Assembly: GCA_037444845.1 (NCBI GenBank)
Contig: JBBILQ010000002.1
Coordinates: 1-64,000, forward strand
Origin: JARYMI01 sp037444845
Lineage (GTDB): Bacteria; Acidobacteriota; Aminicenantia; Aminicenantales; UBA8522
Reading direction: 5' to 3'
Length of the DNA stretch: 64,000 nt
The notes under the pieces were generated by a model. The model was not told where the DNA came from and did no database searches. It saw only the letters and a program-made list of their open reading frames with translations. Of this stretch, positions 41,736-50,553 are shown piece by piece; position 1 is the first letter of the stretch; the number at the start of each line of letters is the position of its first letter. The translations under genes were made by a program, and so were the position numbers.

Positions 41736-42527
41736 ATGGAACATGCGCTGCTGCCCGTGGCCGGGTTCCTAATCGGCATTGTCGCCTCGATGACCGGAGT
41801 CGGAGGCGGAATTTTCATTGTTCCGCTCCTGACCATAGCCTATGGGTTTATCCCGCAGCATGCCGTCGGGACGAGCTTAGGGTCCATCATCTTTACGGCG
41901 CTTGCGGCAACGTATTCCTATGCCCGGCAGAAACGCATTTTTTACCGTATCGGGCTGCTGATGGCCGCGGCAACCGTTCCCGGTGCCTACCTTGGAGCTT
42001 ACGTAACGACCATCGCCTCGCCCCGGCTCTTGGGCCTGGTCTTTGGCATTTTCCTCTTCTTCATAGCCCTGCGGATGATCTTCAATGACCTGGGCCAGGC
42101 CGGTGAAACAGCCGCCGCCTCCCTGTCGCGGCCTATTAAATCAGATGCTGACTATATCGGCTCTTTCTTGACTCTCGTCTTGGTCTTGGGGCTGGGTTTC
42201 CTGGCCGGTTTTGGCTCGGGCTTCCTGGGCATCGGCGGCGGAGTCCTGGCCGTTCCGGTCATGAATTTCAGCCTGGGCATGCCCATCCACTATGCCACGG
42301 CCACGTCGATGTTCATGATGATATTCACCTCGCTTTCTGGCGCGGCCAAACACACTCTGGCCCAGCATCTTAGCTGGAGCTATGCACTTCTTCTGGCCTT
42401 AGGGACGATCTTCGGCGCTCAGGTGGGAGCCGGTTTTTCGAGAAAAGTGTCTGGCAAGATGCTCCGCCGGATTTTCGGCGTGGTCATGCTCGTCGTCAGC
42501 GTCCAGATGATTCTTAAGTTCCTGTGA
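41736..42527 (+). CDS. TauE/SafE family membrane permease
   Basis: The 263-aa protein has about eight membrane spans in two related halves, each opening with a glycine-rich motif: GIVASMTGVGGGIFIVPLLT near residue 13 and AGFGSGFLGIGGGVLAVPVM near 160. This is the TauE/SafE (sulfite or sulfoacetate exporter-like) family; the actual anion is unknown. Start and ribosome binding site are clear. It converges with the J-like gene, 4 bases apart. Confidence 0.88.
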   Translation: MEHALLPVAGFLIGIVASMTGVGGGIFIVPLLTIAYGFIPQHAVGTSLGSIIFTALAATYSYARQKRIFYRIGLLMAAATVPGAYLGAYVTTIASPRLLGLVFGIFLFFIALRMIFNDLGQAGETAAASLSRPIKSDADYIGSFLTLVLVLGLGFLAGFGSGFLGIGGGVLAVPVMNFSLGMPIHYATATSMFMMIFTSLSGAAKHTLAQHLSWSYALLLALGTIFGAQVGAGFSRKVSGKMLRRIFGVVMLVVSVQMILKFL

Positions 42528-42531
42528 TTGA

Positions 42532-43191
42532 TTAATCCCGATTCGTTTTCCGGCCGTTTTCTGAGTTGAGTCCGAGCGAGCGGGCGTAAAGCAGGAGAAG
42601 AGAGGAAGGGTCTTTTCCCCTGGGGAGGGCGCTGGAGTTTTCCTCCTCCAAGGCTTCAAGGAGAGCGACGCTCAGGTTGCAGGTTGAGGCGATTTCTTCG
42701 CAGGTAAGGCCGCGGTTTTCTCTGACTAACTTCAGGTATTCGCCGTAATACTGGCCATTCGCCTCAGGCCCGAATTCCCCTCTGATAGTTATCTCTCTGG
42801 CGTTCCGCCCGTCTTTTCGACGCTTTCGGAGGAAAAGAAGGGATTTGACCTTGTCCCAGAATCTCTCTTCTTCCGAGGCGTCCAAGATCTCTAACCTGAC
42901 TGTGGACTTGCGGAAGTAAGCCCTCTGCCGGTATTCAGGCCGATGGGGGAGGATCCTCGAATCATAGTCTCTTCTCCTCTCCGGGTTGGCGAGCGTTGAG
43001 AAAGCGGCTTCAATTTTGTCCAGGATGAGCCTCCTCTCTTGCGGAGCCAAGACGCCGTAGGAGGCCAACGCTCCGTCGTGATAGGTCGCAAGCGCCTTGA
43101 GATAAGCGTTCTCGACTTCTTGCGGCGAGGCGTCGAGCGGGAGGTTCAGAAGATCATAAAAATCCAGATCCTCGATTTTTTTTAGCAACAT
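42532..43191 (-). CDS. J-domain-like and helix-turn-helix (RodZ-like) fusion
   Basis: The 219-aa protein joins an N-terminal J-like domain (residues about 8-75: DFYDLLNLPLDASPQEVENA, then AFSTLANPERRRDYD) to a C-terminal helix-turn-helix of the RodZ/HTH_25 type (about 145-210: YYGEYLKLVRENRGLTCEEI, ASTCNLSVALLEALEEEN). The catalytic HPD of true J proteins is replaced by HDG in ATYHDGALASYG, so it probably does not stimulate DnaK. No membrane helix is present. It begins 1 base after the stop of the MinD-like gene and is almost certainly co-expressed with it. The fused architecture suggests an adaptor. Confidence 0.78.
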   Translation of the reverse strand: MLLKKIEDLDFYDLLNLPLDASPQEVENAYLKALATYHDGALASYGVLAPQERRLILDKIEAAFSTLANPERRRDYDSRILPHRPEYRQRAYFRKSTVRLEILDASEEERFWDKVKSLLFLRKRRKDGRNAREITIRGEFGPEANGQYYGEYLKLVRENRGLTCEEIASTCNLSVALLEALEEENSSALPRGKDPSSLLLLYARSLGLNSENGRKTNRD

Positions 43192-43192
43192 C

Positions 43193-44143
43193 TCAGATAA
43201 CGGATAGAGCGCCAGGCCTTTCAGCTTGGTTTTGCCCGGCCGGCGCCAGTCTTTCGGCCATTTTTTTTATGGCATGGGAAACCGGGCAGTCCGGATATTC
43301 GCGGATGAAAGGCACAAATTTTCTCAAACTCCAATGGACCCTCTCATCATAGGGAATGGTTGCTAAGAGGTCAAGCTCGATCAGAAAATACTTGCGGGCG
43401 ACGTCCACGACAGACGCGCCGAGGAGGGCATCTTTTTCGTTCCTGGCTTTGTTGACGACAAGGCCGGGCCGGAAATTCCTCAAGGCAGAAAGAAGCATCG
43501 GCCCGTATCTGGCATCGAGAGAAACTAACCTCTCCAGAGAGCCGCGCAGCGCGAGCGAGCCGTTTTCGAGATCGGCGGCGAGCCGGTCAACGAGATGAGG
43601 AATCTTGTAAAACTGGCCGTATAGCTTGAGAACCCGGATCGCGCAGGATCTCAGGAAGTAATAACAGTTCTCGACTGCCGTGGGCTCGGGCGTGATGATC
43701 AGGATCCCGGGCCTGCCGAGGACAAAAAGGTCGAGAGCGTTGTAAGCGCTTCCCGTTCCCAGGTCGACGATCACTCTTTTCGCGGGCAAGTTCTTGATCT
43801 GGCGGATCAGCTTGAGCTTTTTTAAATGGTTGAGGTTGGCAGCGAAAAGAGAGCTTTCGCTTCCTTTGATGAGCTTAAGCCCGGCGTGGGGCGTCTCAAG
43901 CAGGATATCTTCAAGGCGCGGGACGTCGTTCCTGAAAAACCCGCCCAGGTCCCGGCCGCCGGCCCTGACGGCGAGCAGAGTGTGAAGGTTGGGGCCGCCG
44001 AAGTCGGCGTCGATGATAACGACATCGCCGAAGCGCGATCCTAACTCGATGCCCAGGCTGGCCGCGAGAAAGCTTTTTCCCGTTCCTCCCTTGCCTCCGC
44101 CGACAGCGCAGATTGTCTTCTGCGCAGCCTGTTCTCGAATCAT
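43193..44143 (-). CDS. MinD/ParA-like ATPase
   Basis: The 316-aa ATPase has a deviant Walker A VGGGKGGTGKSFLAASLGIE near the N-terminus (signature lysine present), VVIIDADFGGPNLHTLLA (Walker A' and aspartate) and RVIVDLGTGSAYNALDLF (Walker B). It resembles the MinD-like/FlhG branch rather than chromosomal ParA. GGAGAG upstream supports the ATG at 44143 over a longer frame. No minC, minE or flagellar gene is near; the only coupled partner is the J-like/HTH gene. A role in positioning a cell structure is plausible, its identity unknown. Confidence 0.87.
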   Translation of the reverse strand: MIREQAAQKTICAVGGGKGGTGKSFLAASLGIELGSRFGDVVIIDADFGGPNLHTLLAVRAGGRDLGGFFRNDVPRLEDILLETPHAGLKLIKGSESSLFAANLNHLKKLKLIRQIKNLPAKRVIVDLGTGSAYNALDLFVLGRPGILIITPEPTAVENCYYFLRSCAIRVLKLYGQFYKIPHLVDRLAADLENGSLALRGSLERLVSLDARYGPMLLSALRNFRPGLVVNKARNEKDALLGASVVDVARKYFLIELDLLATIPYDERVHWSLRKFVPFIREYPDCPVSHAIKKMAERLAPAGQNQAERPGALSVI

Positions 44144-44224
44144 ATCAGCTTGCTCTCCTGGCCAAAATGAACCTGCCATTTTAGCATAACCAATTTTCTG
44201 AGGGAAACAGGCCGGGCAGAAAAA

Positions 44225-44253
44225 TTGAATTTTTTCGGTGTTTCTGCTATTCT
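44225..44253 (+). promoter_or_regulatory. promoter of rpoZ
   Basis: TTGAAT (44225-44230), 17 bases, TATTCT (44248-44253), 45 bases before the start codon. Confidence 0.5.
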
Positions 44254-44298
44254 TATCGATCATCAAACACAGACAGGGAAAAGAGGAGAGCTGATTCT

Positions 44299-44688
44299 TT
44301 GAAGGAATACAGAAAGTTCGATAGCAAGTTCAGGTTCGTCATCGTCGCCTCGAAACGAGCTAAGGAGCTCCTCAAGGGAGCCAAACCGAGAATCAAAGCC
44401 AAGGCAAAAAATCCCATCCGGATAGCTCAGAACGAGGTTAAGACGGGCGCGATCGACTTTGAGATTATCAAATCAAAGAAAGAAGAAATCCAGGAGCAGG
44501 AAGAGCGGGTGCTTCTTGGAGAAGATGTTGGTTCAGAATTAGAAGAGGAACAGGAAGTGGCGGAAAAAGGCCTGCTGGGCGAGGAAGAGGAAGAAGAGGA
44601 AGAAGGGGAAGAAAAAGAGGAAGAAGAGGAAGAAGAAGTCGAAGAGGATGAAGAAGGAGAGGAAGAGGGAGAAGAAGAAAAGGACTAA
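44299..44688 (+). CDS. rpoZ: RNA polymerase omega subunit with long acidic tail
   Basis: The 129-aa product starts at a TTG preceded by AGAGGAGAG. Residues about 5-60 fit the omega fold: FDSKFRFVIVASKRAKELLK and KNPIRIAQNEVKTGAIDFEI. Omega binds the beta-prime subunit and aids polymerase assembly. After residue 65 the chain becomes almost entirely glutamate: the last 35 residues have only a handful of non-acidic positions. Most omega proteins are 70-100 residues with a modest acidic end, so this tail is exceptional. The tail's function is unknown. Confidence 0.85.
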   Translation: MKEYRKFDSKFRFVIVASKRAKELLKGAKPRIKAKAKNPIRIAQNEVKTGAIDFEIIKSKKEEIQEQEERVLLGEDVGSELEEEQEVAEKGLLGEEEEEEEEGEEKEEEEEEEVEEDEEGEEEGEEEKD

Positions 44689-45200
44689 GGCACGCTCTTC
44701 CGTTCGCAGAAGAGCTCGACATAATCTTTCTTAATAAGGTCAGCGCGGGAAAAGCCCAGAGACCGGGCAAACTTGGCAATGTCGCTTTTTTTGCCTTCAA
44801 GCTCCAGGAAGTTGCCAGCTTCTGTCTCGTCGAGGCAGACTTTCAGTCGTCCTTTCCGGTAAACGGCCCTGAATTTCTGATAGCTGAAGACCGGAACAAA
44901 GCCCAGCGACCGGAGGATCTTCCTGAGGTGTTTTTCGTTCTTAACCTCCGTCTCGAATTCTTCCCTGACCTTGAACCGGCGTGACTTCTGAGGAGCTCCC
45001 TTGAAGGTCAAAAAAGCCTTGCCCTTCACTTTCCGCAGGCGGAGAGCGCACCTCTTTTGGCGGAGCGTATGGGAAGCAAAATCGTAAAGCGTGTTTTCTT
45101 CGCGGAACCTTTCTTTCTCTGTCTGAGCCCCTAACTTGAGCAGAGCATCCTTCGTCTTCTCCAGGTCATCAAGCCTGATTTTGACTTCGATTTCGACCAT
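44685..45200 (-). CDS. CYTH-domain protein (class IV adenylate cyclase-like)
   Basis: The 171-aa protein is a CYTH tunnel-fold member: it opens with the ExExK motif (MVEIEVKIRLDDLEKTKDAL), has LRQKRCALRLRKVKGKAFLT, RFKVREEFETEV and CLDETEAGNFLELEG, which supply the basic and acidic tunnel residues. CyaB-type members make cAMP, others hydrolyse triphosphates; which applies cannot be told. Its stop overlaps that of rpoZ, and it lies 16 bases downstream of the polyprenyl synthase gene. Confidence 0.87.
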   Translation of the reverse strand: MVEIEVKIRLDDLEKTKDALLKLGAQTEKERFREENTLYDFASHTLRQKRCALRLRKVKGKAFLTFKGAPQKSRRFKVREEFETEVKNEKHLRKILRSLGFVPVFSYQKFRAVYRKGRLKVCLDETEAGNFLELEGKKSDIAKFARSLGFSRADLIKKDYVELFCERKSVP

Positions 45201-45216
45201 TGAACAGGGCGGCTTT

Positions 45217-46230
45217 TTATTTTTCTCGGCTGAGGACGTATTCGGACAGCAGGGCCAGCGCCTCCCGATGGGCTGAGGCGGGGAATTGAGACAGGGTTTC
45301 TTTTGATTTGATCGAAAATTCTTCTGCTTTCTTGTACGTGTATTCCAGCGCGCCGTTTGACTTGACGATCTTGAGGATCTCTTCCTTGCCCTCGGCGGCG
45401 AACTTCCTGTCGCTCAGCAGGCCGAGGAGACGCTGGCGGTTGCGGTGGCCGTCCTGGTTAAGCGTGTAGATGAGTGGCAGCGTGATGCGGCCCTCACTGA
45501 GGTCGGAAAGAACCGGCTTTCCCAGGTCCCGCGCGTTTCCGCTGAAGTCTAAGAGGTCATCGATGATCTGAAAAGTCAATCCCAAGTTCCGGCCGTAGGC
45601 GACGAGCGACCCCTCCTCCGCTGGCGTTGCCCGTCCCAGGATGCCGCCGATCTGGCAGGAGGCTGAAAAAAGAGAAGCCGTTTTCTGGCTGATGATCTCG
45701 AAATACTCCTGCTCGCCCAATTCCAGGTTGCCGCTCATGGCGTACTCGGTGAGTTCGCCTTCGATCATCTGAGCGGAAATATCTGTCAGGATGCGAATGA
45801 CCTGGGGGTGCTCGCTCTCGAGAGAAAGGCCCAGCGTCTTGATGTAGAGATAGTCGCCCAGGAGGACCGAGATGTTGGGGCCCCAACGAGCGTGGACGGA
45901 ATCCCTTCCCCTTCTCACGTTGGCGTTGTCGATGATGTCGTCGTGGATGAGGCTGGCTGTGTGGATGAACTCGACGAGCGCAGCCGTGAGGATGTGATCG
46001 CGACCTTGATAGTCGAGCAACCTGGCGCAGAGGAGAAGCAGGACTGGCCTGATTCTTTTCCCTTTTTTCTGGAAAAGGTACGTGCTGATTTCTGAGACAA
46101 GGAGATTGGGGGATGACGAAAAGACCTGAAGGCTTTCTTCAACTCTGTCCAGGTCCTCGGAAATTCCCTTGTAAATGTCCTCGAGGTCTTTCCTTCCGGA
46201 CAGAGCGGCGGGAGTATTGTCGGAGTTCAA
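45217..46230 (-). CDS. polyprenyl diphosphate synthase
   Basis: The 337-aa trans-prenyltransferase condenses isopentenyl diphosphate onto an allylic primer to make the quinone side chain. The first aspartate-rich motif is in SLIHDDIIDNANVRRGRDSV (near residue 95) and the second is in GLTFQIIDDLLDFSGNARDL (near 220); KGKRIRPVLLLLCARLL is also typical. I prefer the TTG at 46230, 8 bases after AAGGAG, to the TTG at 46287, which overlaps tatD. The lack of a bulky block near the first motif suggests a long product such as octaprenyl. It is downstream of tatD. Confidence 0.9.
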   Translation of the reverse strand: MNSDNTPAALSGRKDLEDIYKGISEDLDRVEESLQVFSSSPNLLVSEISTYLFQKKGKRIRPVLLLLCARLLDYQGRDHILTAALVEFIHTASLIHDDIIDNANVRRGRDSVHARWGPNISVLLGDYLYIKTLGLSLESEHPQVIRILTDISAQMIEGELTEYAMSGNLELGEQEYFEIISQKTASLFSASCQIGGILGRATPAEEGSLVAYGRNLGLTFQIIDDLLDFSGNARDLGKPVLSDLSEGRITLPLIYTLNQDGHRNRQRLLGLLSDRKFAAEGKEEILKIVKSNGALEYTYKKAEEFSIKSKETLSQFPASAHREALALLSEYVLSREK

Positions 46231-46283
46231 AAAGCTCACTCCTTGGCCATGGGCTCTTATCTTAGCATTGAAGGAGTCTTTTT

Positions 46284-47081
46284 TCAAACATTAAATAGGC
46301 GCTGGAAATTTTCGCGGGCAATGCGGCCGGTTTCCTCAAGCGACAGGCGCTTCAAGCTGGCGAGCGCGCGCGCCGTTTCGATGATAAAAAGAGGTTCATT
46401 CCTTTTTGTCGTCCGCCGGAGAGGATGGGGGACAAGATAGGGCGAGTCGGTCTCCAGGAGAATCCTGTCAAGCGGGGTTTTTCGCGCGATCTCGCGGAGC
46501 TCGCGGGCGTTGGGAAAAGTCAGGGTGCCGGAAAAGGAGATGAAGAAGCCCCGTTCCATCATCCATCCGGCCGTTTCCCAGTCTTCGCTGAAGCAGTGGA
46601 GGACTCCACCCCGTGTGAAGGCTTCCTCCTCAACAGCCGCGCGGATGTCCCGGCCCGCCTTCCGGCTGTGGACGATGACCGGCAACGTCAATTCCTGGGC
46701 CAGCGCAAGCTGCCGGCGAAACGCCAGCCTCTGACTTTCGGGGGAAGAGAAGTTGTAGTGGTAGTCGAGGCCGATCTCGCCCACAGCCCTGATTTTCCCC
46801 TGGATGGCGAGCTCCTTGACCTGGTCCAGGTGGCTGGAACGGAGTTCTTTAGCCTGGTGAGGATGAACTCCTGCCGCGGCTGCGATCCAGGGATTCCGCT
46901 CGCTGAGGCCAAGGACGATGGACAGGCTCTGCTGCGTCGTCATCTCCGCCGGGCAGAGAAGGCCGCGGATGCCACCTTCCCAAGCCCGGTGCAGGACATC
47001 TTCCCTGTCCTGGCTAAACTCCCCCATATCTAAGTGGGCATGGGAATCAGCGATTTCTAACGTGTTCGTCAAAAAGGACAC
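46284..47081 (-). CDS. tatD: TatD family metal-dependent hydrolase
   Basis: The 265-aa TIM-barrel hydrolase has all metal-ligand motifs: IADSHAHLDMGEF at the start, GVHPHQAKELR near 82, AVGEIGLDYHYNF near 107, VIVHSRKAGRDI near 140 and ETDSPYLVPHPLRR near 220. TatD enzymes act as 3'-5' DNA/RNA exonucleases. It lies between the DUF885 gene upstream and the prenyl synthase downstream, and its stop overlaps an alternative start of the latter. Confidence 0.92.
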   Translation of the reverse strand: MSFLTNTLEIADSHAHLDMGEFSQDREDVLHRAWEGGIRGLLCPAEMTTQQSLSIVLGLSERNPWIAAAAGVHPHQAKELRSSHLDQVKELAIQGKIRAVGEIGLDYHYNFSSPESQRLAFRRQLALAQELTLPVIVHSRKAGRDIRAAVEEEAFTRGGVLHCFSEDWETAGWMMERGFFISFSGTLTFPNARELREIARKTPLDRILLETDSPYLVPHPLRRTTKRNEPLFIIETARALASLKRLSLEETGRIARENFQRLFNV

Positions 47082-47093
47082 AAGAGTCCGGGG

Positions 47094-48863
47094 CTACTGG
47101 CTCATCTTGGCTTTCAGGTGGCGGATGGGCAGGCCGCCGTGGCTCAGCAGTTTCTGCAGGAATTCTTTCTGGCTGAACGCGTCGCCCTTGAGCTTCTTGT
47201 AGTCTTTTTCCATGTCCCAGATTTCCTGAATGCCGATATACGCATAAGCTGCGTCGCAAGGCTTGAGCAGGATACGGTTCCACTTCCTCTCCGCCTCGGG
47301 CTGGGTTTGGAAGCCGCCCCTGGTCATGTACTGAACAGCCTGTTCCTTGGTCATCCCTCCCTGGTGGATGTTGAGCTCTAAGATGAAGTCCATGACGGTC
47401 TTGAGCTGCAGCTTGAGCTGGTTGAGACGGAGCCTGAGGTCGTAGTTTCCGAACCCGGAGTAGATCAGCATTTCCTCGACATAGAGAGGCCATCCCTTGA
47501 TGAGCGGCATGCTGGGAAACATCCTTCGGATGAGCGAGGGATGCTGCCGGGTGAAATAGAGAGGAACGAACTGCCCCGGATGGATGTTGCGGACGGCCAA
47601 AAAGTTGAGGTAGAAACTGTTCAGCTCTTCGAGCAACGACTCGACCTGGTCAGCCGGCCAATCATCCGGGACAGGAGCAACTTGCACCGCATAATTTCCC
47701 GACGTTTCGTAAGCTCCGGGAGAAAGAAGCTGAGTCCCGGCAATTCCTCTTTCGGCCGCTGGCATGACGTCGATGGCCAAGGGAGACTCTGGAAGCTCGA
47801 TGAGTTGTTTTTGCCTGATAAAACTCTGAATGGTCTCAACAGATTTGCCGATCTGACCGATTAAATCTTCCTTTGTCGGATGATCGACTTTGATCTTATC
47901 CAGAACGCCCTGGATGGCGATATTCCAGACTTCGTCCTGGCTGCGCTGCGTCCCGAGCTGGTCGAGGCTAACGTGAGGGTACATGATTTTAAAGAAGGGG
48001 ATGCAGACAAGGAACATCTCCCGCCTGATGTTGCTGTAGTCTGCCTTGGTCCGGGCAATAAGCTCGTCGAAGGGTATGCTGTTCTGGCTCGTCAACCTCA
48101 TCATCCGCAGGTGCGCCTGGTCCCCAAGCCTGAAGATGCCCGTTGACCGGGGAAGGAGCTGGGTCTGGAGGAAGGCCTGGTAGTCCTGCAAAGCGGTGAG
48201 GGCCTTGGCCAGCTCAGCCTGAAACCTGGCTTTCATGTCAGCAGGAGCGTTTTCTGTGAGCTTGGGAAGGTCTTTCTGGTAGAAATCGAGAATTCCCGAA
48301 AATTGACGGATAGCCGTTTCCGTGAAGATCTGCGGCGGCGTTTTCAAGTTCTCCTTGGCCTGCTTGATCAGTCCAGGAAGCTGTTTGGCTCTTTCGGTTG
48401 CGCTTTTCATCCTGACGTCAACAGGGGCGAACTCCTTGGCGACAAGGCTTCTGATGGCGTTGAGGATGATCTCGTTGTAAAAAATCGGGTTGTAATCCCA
48501 GGGGATGATGTTTTCGTGACGCATCAGCTCCAAGTCTATGGCGTCTATCATCATCTCGAAATCGATCTGCGTCTCGGCAGAAAGTTTAGACTTATCGACT
48601 TTCGTCACGAGTTCCTGGCTGAACGCATCCAGAGCATCGTGGCGTTTTTCGATGGCCTTGCTGCTCAAATCCTCGAGCTTATCATTATACTTGTAGTAGC
48701 CTGCCAAGGTCGCAGCCGTGGGATAGAATTTCCAGAGTTCGTCAAAATAGCTGTCGACCGTTTTCTGGAATTTTGCTTCTTCTGGGTTCTGCTGGGAGAG
48801 GAGAAAGCCGATACTGACGAAAGCGAAGACGAGAACCACAAAGGGGATGAGTCGTTTTCTCAT
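47094..48863 (-). CDS. exported DUF885 family protein
   Basis: The 589-aa protein has a signal peptide (LIPFVVLVFAFVSIGFLLSQ) and the DUF885 body: FYPTAATLAGYYKYNDKLED, ETQIDFEMMIDAIDLELMRH and YIGIQEIWDMEKDYKK. DUF885 proteins resemble M32-type metallopeptidases; many carry HExxH-like zinc residues, but I see no unambiguous one (the usual segment is occupied by NLAHEAIPGH-type variants not found here). It may therefore be an inactive or divergent peptidase. AAGGAGG fixes the ATG at 48863, ahead of which lies a spurious extension. Confidence 0.82.
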   Translation of the reverse strand: MRKRLIPFVVLVFAFVSIGFLLSQQNPEEAKFQKTVDSYFDELWKFYPTAATLAGYYKYNDKLEDLSSKAIEKRHDALDAFSQELVTKVDKSKLSAETQIDFEMMIDAIDLELMRHENIIPWDYNPIFYNEIILNAIRSLVAKEFAPVDVRMKSATERAKQLPGLIKQAKENLKTPPQIFTETAIRQFSGILDFYQKDLPKLTENAPADMKARFQAELAKALTALQDYQAFLQTQLLPRSTGIFRLGDQAHLRMMRLTSQNSIPFDELIARTKADYSNIRREMFLVCIPFFKIMYPHVSLDQLGTQRSQDEVWNIAIQGVLDKIKVDHPTKEDLIGQIGKSVETIQSFIRQKQLIELPESPLAIDVMPAAERGIAGTQLLSPGAYETSGNYAVQVAPVPDDWPADQVESLLEELNSFYLNFLAVRNIHPGQFVPLYFTRQHPSLIRRMFPSMPLIKGWPLYVEEMLIYSGFGNYDLRLRLNQLKLQLKTVMDFILELNIHQGGMTKEQAVQYMTRGGFQTQPEAERKWNRILLKPCDAAYAYIGIQEIWDMEKDYKKLKGDAFSQKEFLQKLLSHGGLPIRHLKAKMSQ

Positions 48864-48943
48864 AGAAGCCTCCTTTTCATGACATTCCCCCCTTAGAGAA
48901 CTCACAAGCCGCCTCTTGTGTATGCTAAGTTTTTCAGTTCCGC

Positions 48944-49945
48944 TTACCATCGAATCACCGCTGAAGCCCAAGTGTAGCCAGACCCGAACGCTGTCAACGC
49001 GACGATATCCCCGCTCTTGATCCTGCCCTGTTTGATAGCCTCATCAAGGGCGATCGGGATCGATGCGGCCGTCGTGTTGCCGATCCGGTCTATGTTGCGC
49101 ATGACCCTTTCGAGCGGCAGGCGGAGGCTGTGGGCGACCATCTGGCTGATCCGCTCATTCGCTTGATGCGGAATGAGCAGGCTGATGTCCTCCACGGTCA
49201 TCCCGTTGTGCTCAAGGGCCACTTTTACCGCCTCGGGCATTCTCGTCGAAGCGTTCTTGAAGACGTTTTTTCCATCCATGCGGGGAAAAAATTTCTTGGC
49301 TCTCGCCAATTCTTCGGTGACCACCGGTTTATCCTTGGGGCTGGGCTTCTCTAACCACAAATCTTCAACGTAGCGACCGTCCGCAAAGAGGTGGGTGGAG
49401 AGGATGCCCCGGCCATCATCCTTTTCGTGGGGCTCGAGAATAACGGCGCCCGCTCCGTCGCCAAAGAGGACAGCCATGTCCCGGCCTTCGTCGCTGTAGT
49501 CGAGGTTGGTCGACTGGACTTCAGCCGCCACCAGGAGGATCTTCTTGTAGGTGCCCGTCCGGATATACTGGTCAGCCACGGAAAGAGCGTAAATAAAGCC
49601 GCAGCACTGGTTTCGGACGTCGAGAGCGCCGACGGGAATGAGCCCAAGCTTGGCCTGGACAATGACGCCGAGGCCGGGGAAATAGTGATCCGGAGAAAGC
49701 GTGGCTGCGATGATGAAGTCAATCTCAGACTTGTCGATGGCGGCGTCTTCGATAGCCTTGAGGGCTGCTTCATAGGCCAGGTCTGACGTCCCTGTGCCCG
49801 GCTCGACATGGCGCCTTTCGACAATTCCGGACCTCTGGCGGATCCACTCGTCCGAGGTGGTCATCAGCTTCTCCAGGTCGAAGTTGGTGACGACCCGCGG
49901 AGGGACGTAGTGGCCGGTTCCGGTGATAACTGTGCTTACACTCAT
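48944..49945 (-). CDS. fabH: beta-ketoacyl-ACP synthase III
   Basis: The 333-aa thiolase-fold enzyme begins fatty-acid synthesis by joining acyl-CoA to malonyl-ACP. The catalytic triad is visible: Cys in DVRNQCCGFIYAL (near 115), His in LLIPHQANERI (near 257) and Asn in NIDRIGNTTAASIP (near 288). A long insertion around 195-220 (DLWLEKPSPKDKPVVTEELA) is somewhat unusual and could point to a FabH-like enzyme of another pathway, such as OleC or alkylquinolone types. The ATG at 49945 is chosen over the GTG at 49951. No other fab genes are nearby. Confidence 0.9.
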   Translation of the reverse strand: MSVSTVITGTGHYVPPRVVTNFDLEKLMTTSDEWIRQRSGIVERRHVEPGTGTSDLAYEAALKAIEDAAIDKSEIDFIIAATLSPDHYFPGLGVIVQAKLGLIPVGALDVRNQCCGFIYALSVADQYIRTGTYKKILLVAAEVQSTNLDYSDEGRDMAVLFGDGAGAVILEPHEKDDGRGILSTHLFADGRYVEDLWLEKPSPKDKPVVTEELARAKKFFPRMDGKNVFKNASTRMPEAVKVALEHNGMTVEDISLLIPHQANERISQMVAHSLRLPLERVMRNIDRIGNTTAASIPIALDEAIKQGRIKSGDIVALTAFGSGYTWASAVIRW

Positions 49946-50059
49946 CGACACGCATCCACAATTATAAACGAAGAATTTTTAAAAATAAAGCCATTTTCCA
50001 AGTTGACTCGTGGGCCTGCCCAGGATAACATGAATTAAGAAACGACCGGAAAACCTGAA

Positions 50060-50551
50060 ATGAGGCGATTTCATTGTGTTGCCTGCCTGCTCATGCTCGC
50101 CGCACTCTGTCCCCCGCTTTTAGTCAGCCAGGAAGATTTTCTTAAGGTCGAAGCCTCGGTCGAGCCTCGGAGGCTTTCCCGGGGAGAGGAAGGGGCGGTG
50201 GTGCTCGAACTTAGCCTCAAGGAGGGAATTTCGATTAGTCCATATCCCGATTTTATCATCGAGTTCAAACCCTGCCCTGAGCTCGTCTTCCCAAAGAATT
50301 TTTTTACAGCTTCTGACCTTGACATCGAGGTTCTGGAGAAGGATGGCGAGAAATACCTTGACTTCAAGGAGCCCCTAAAGATTCCCTTCACTGTCAGTCT
50401 TGAAGCCAAAAAGGGGAGCTACATCCTGGAGGGAAGGATTAAGTATTTTGCCCGCTCCAAAAAAGAAGGCTGGTGCGTCAGGAACACGGCCAAGTTTTTT
50501 ATCGCTTACGCGACGCGGCCCGTCCTGGCTAAGAAAAAGAGGGCAAGTTGA
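50060..50551 (+). CDS. small exported protein, DsbD N-terminus-like
   Basis: The 163-aa product has a signal peptide (HCVACLLMLAALCPPLLVS) and a beta-sandwich body with FLKVEASVEPRRLSRGEEGA and SYILEGRIKYFARSKKEGWC. The pattern of a single C-terminal cysteine after a beta strand resembles the N-terminal immunoglobulin-like module of DsbD or disulfide-corrector proteins. It stands 2 bases before the stop of the convergent epimerase gene. No transmembrane reductase gene is adjacent, so the assignment is tentative. Confidence 0.6.
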   Translation: MRRFHCVACLLMLAALCPPLLVSQEDFLKVEASVEPRRLSRGEEGAVVLELSLKEGISISPYPDFIIEFKPCPELVFPKNFFTASDLDIEVLEKDGEKYLDFKEPLKIPFTVSLEAKKGSYILEGRIKYFARSKKEGWCVRNTAKFFIAYATRPVLAKKKRAS

Positions 50552-50553
50552 CT

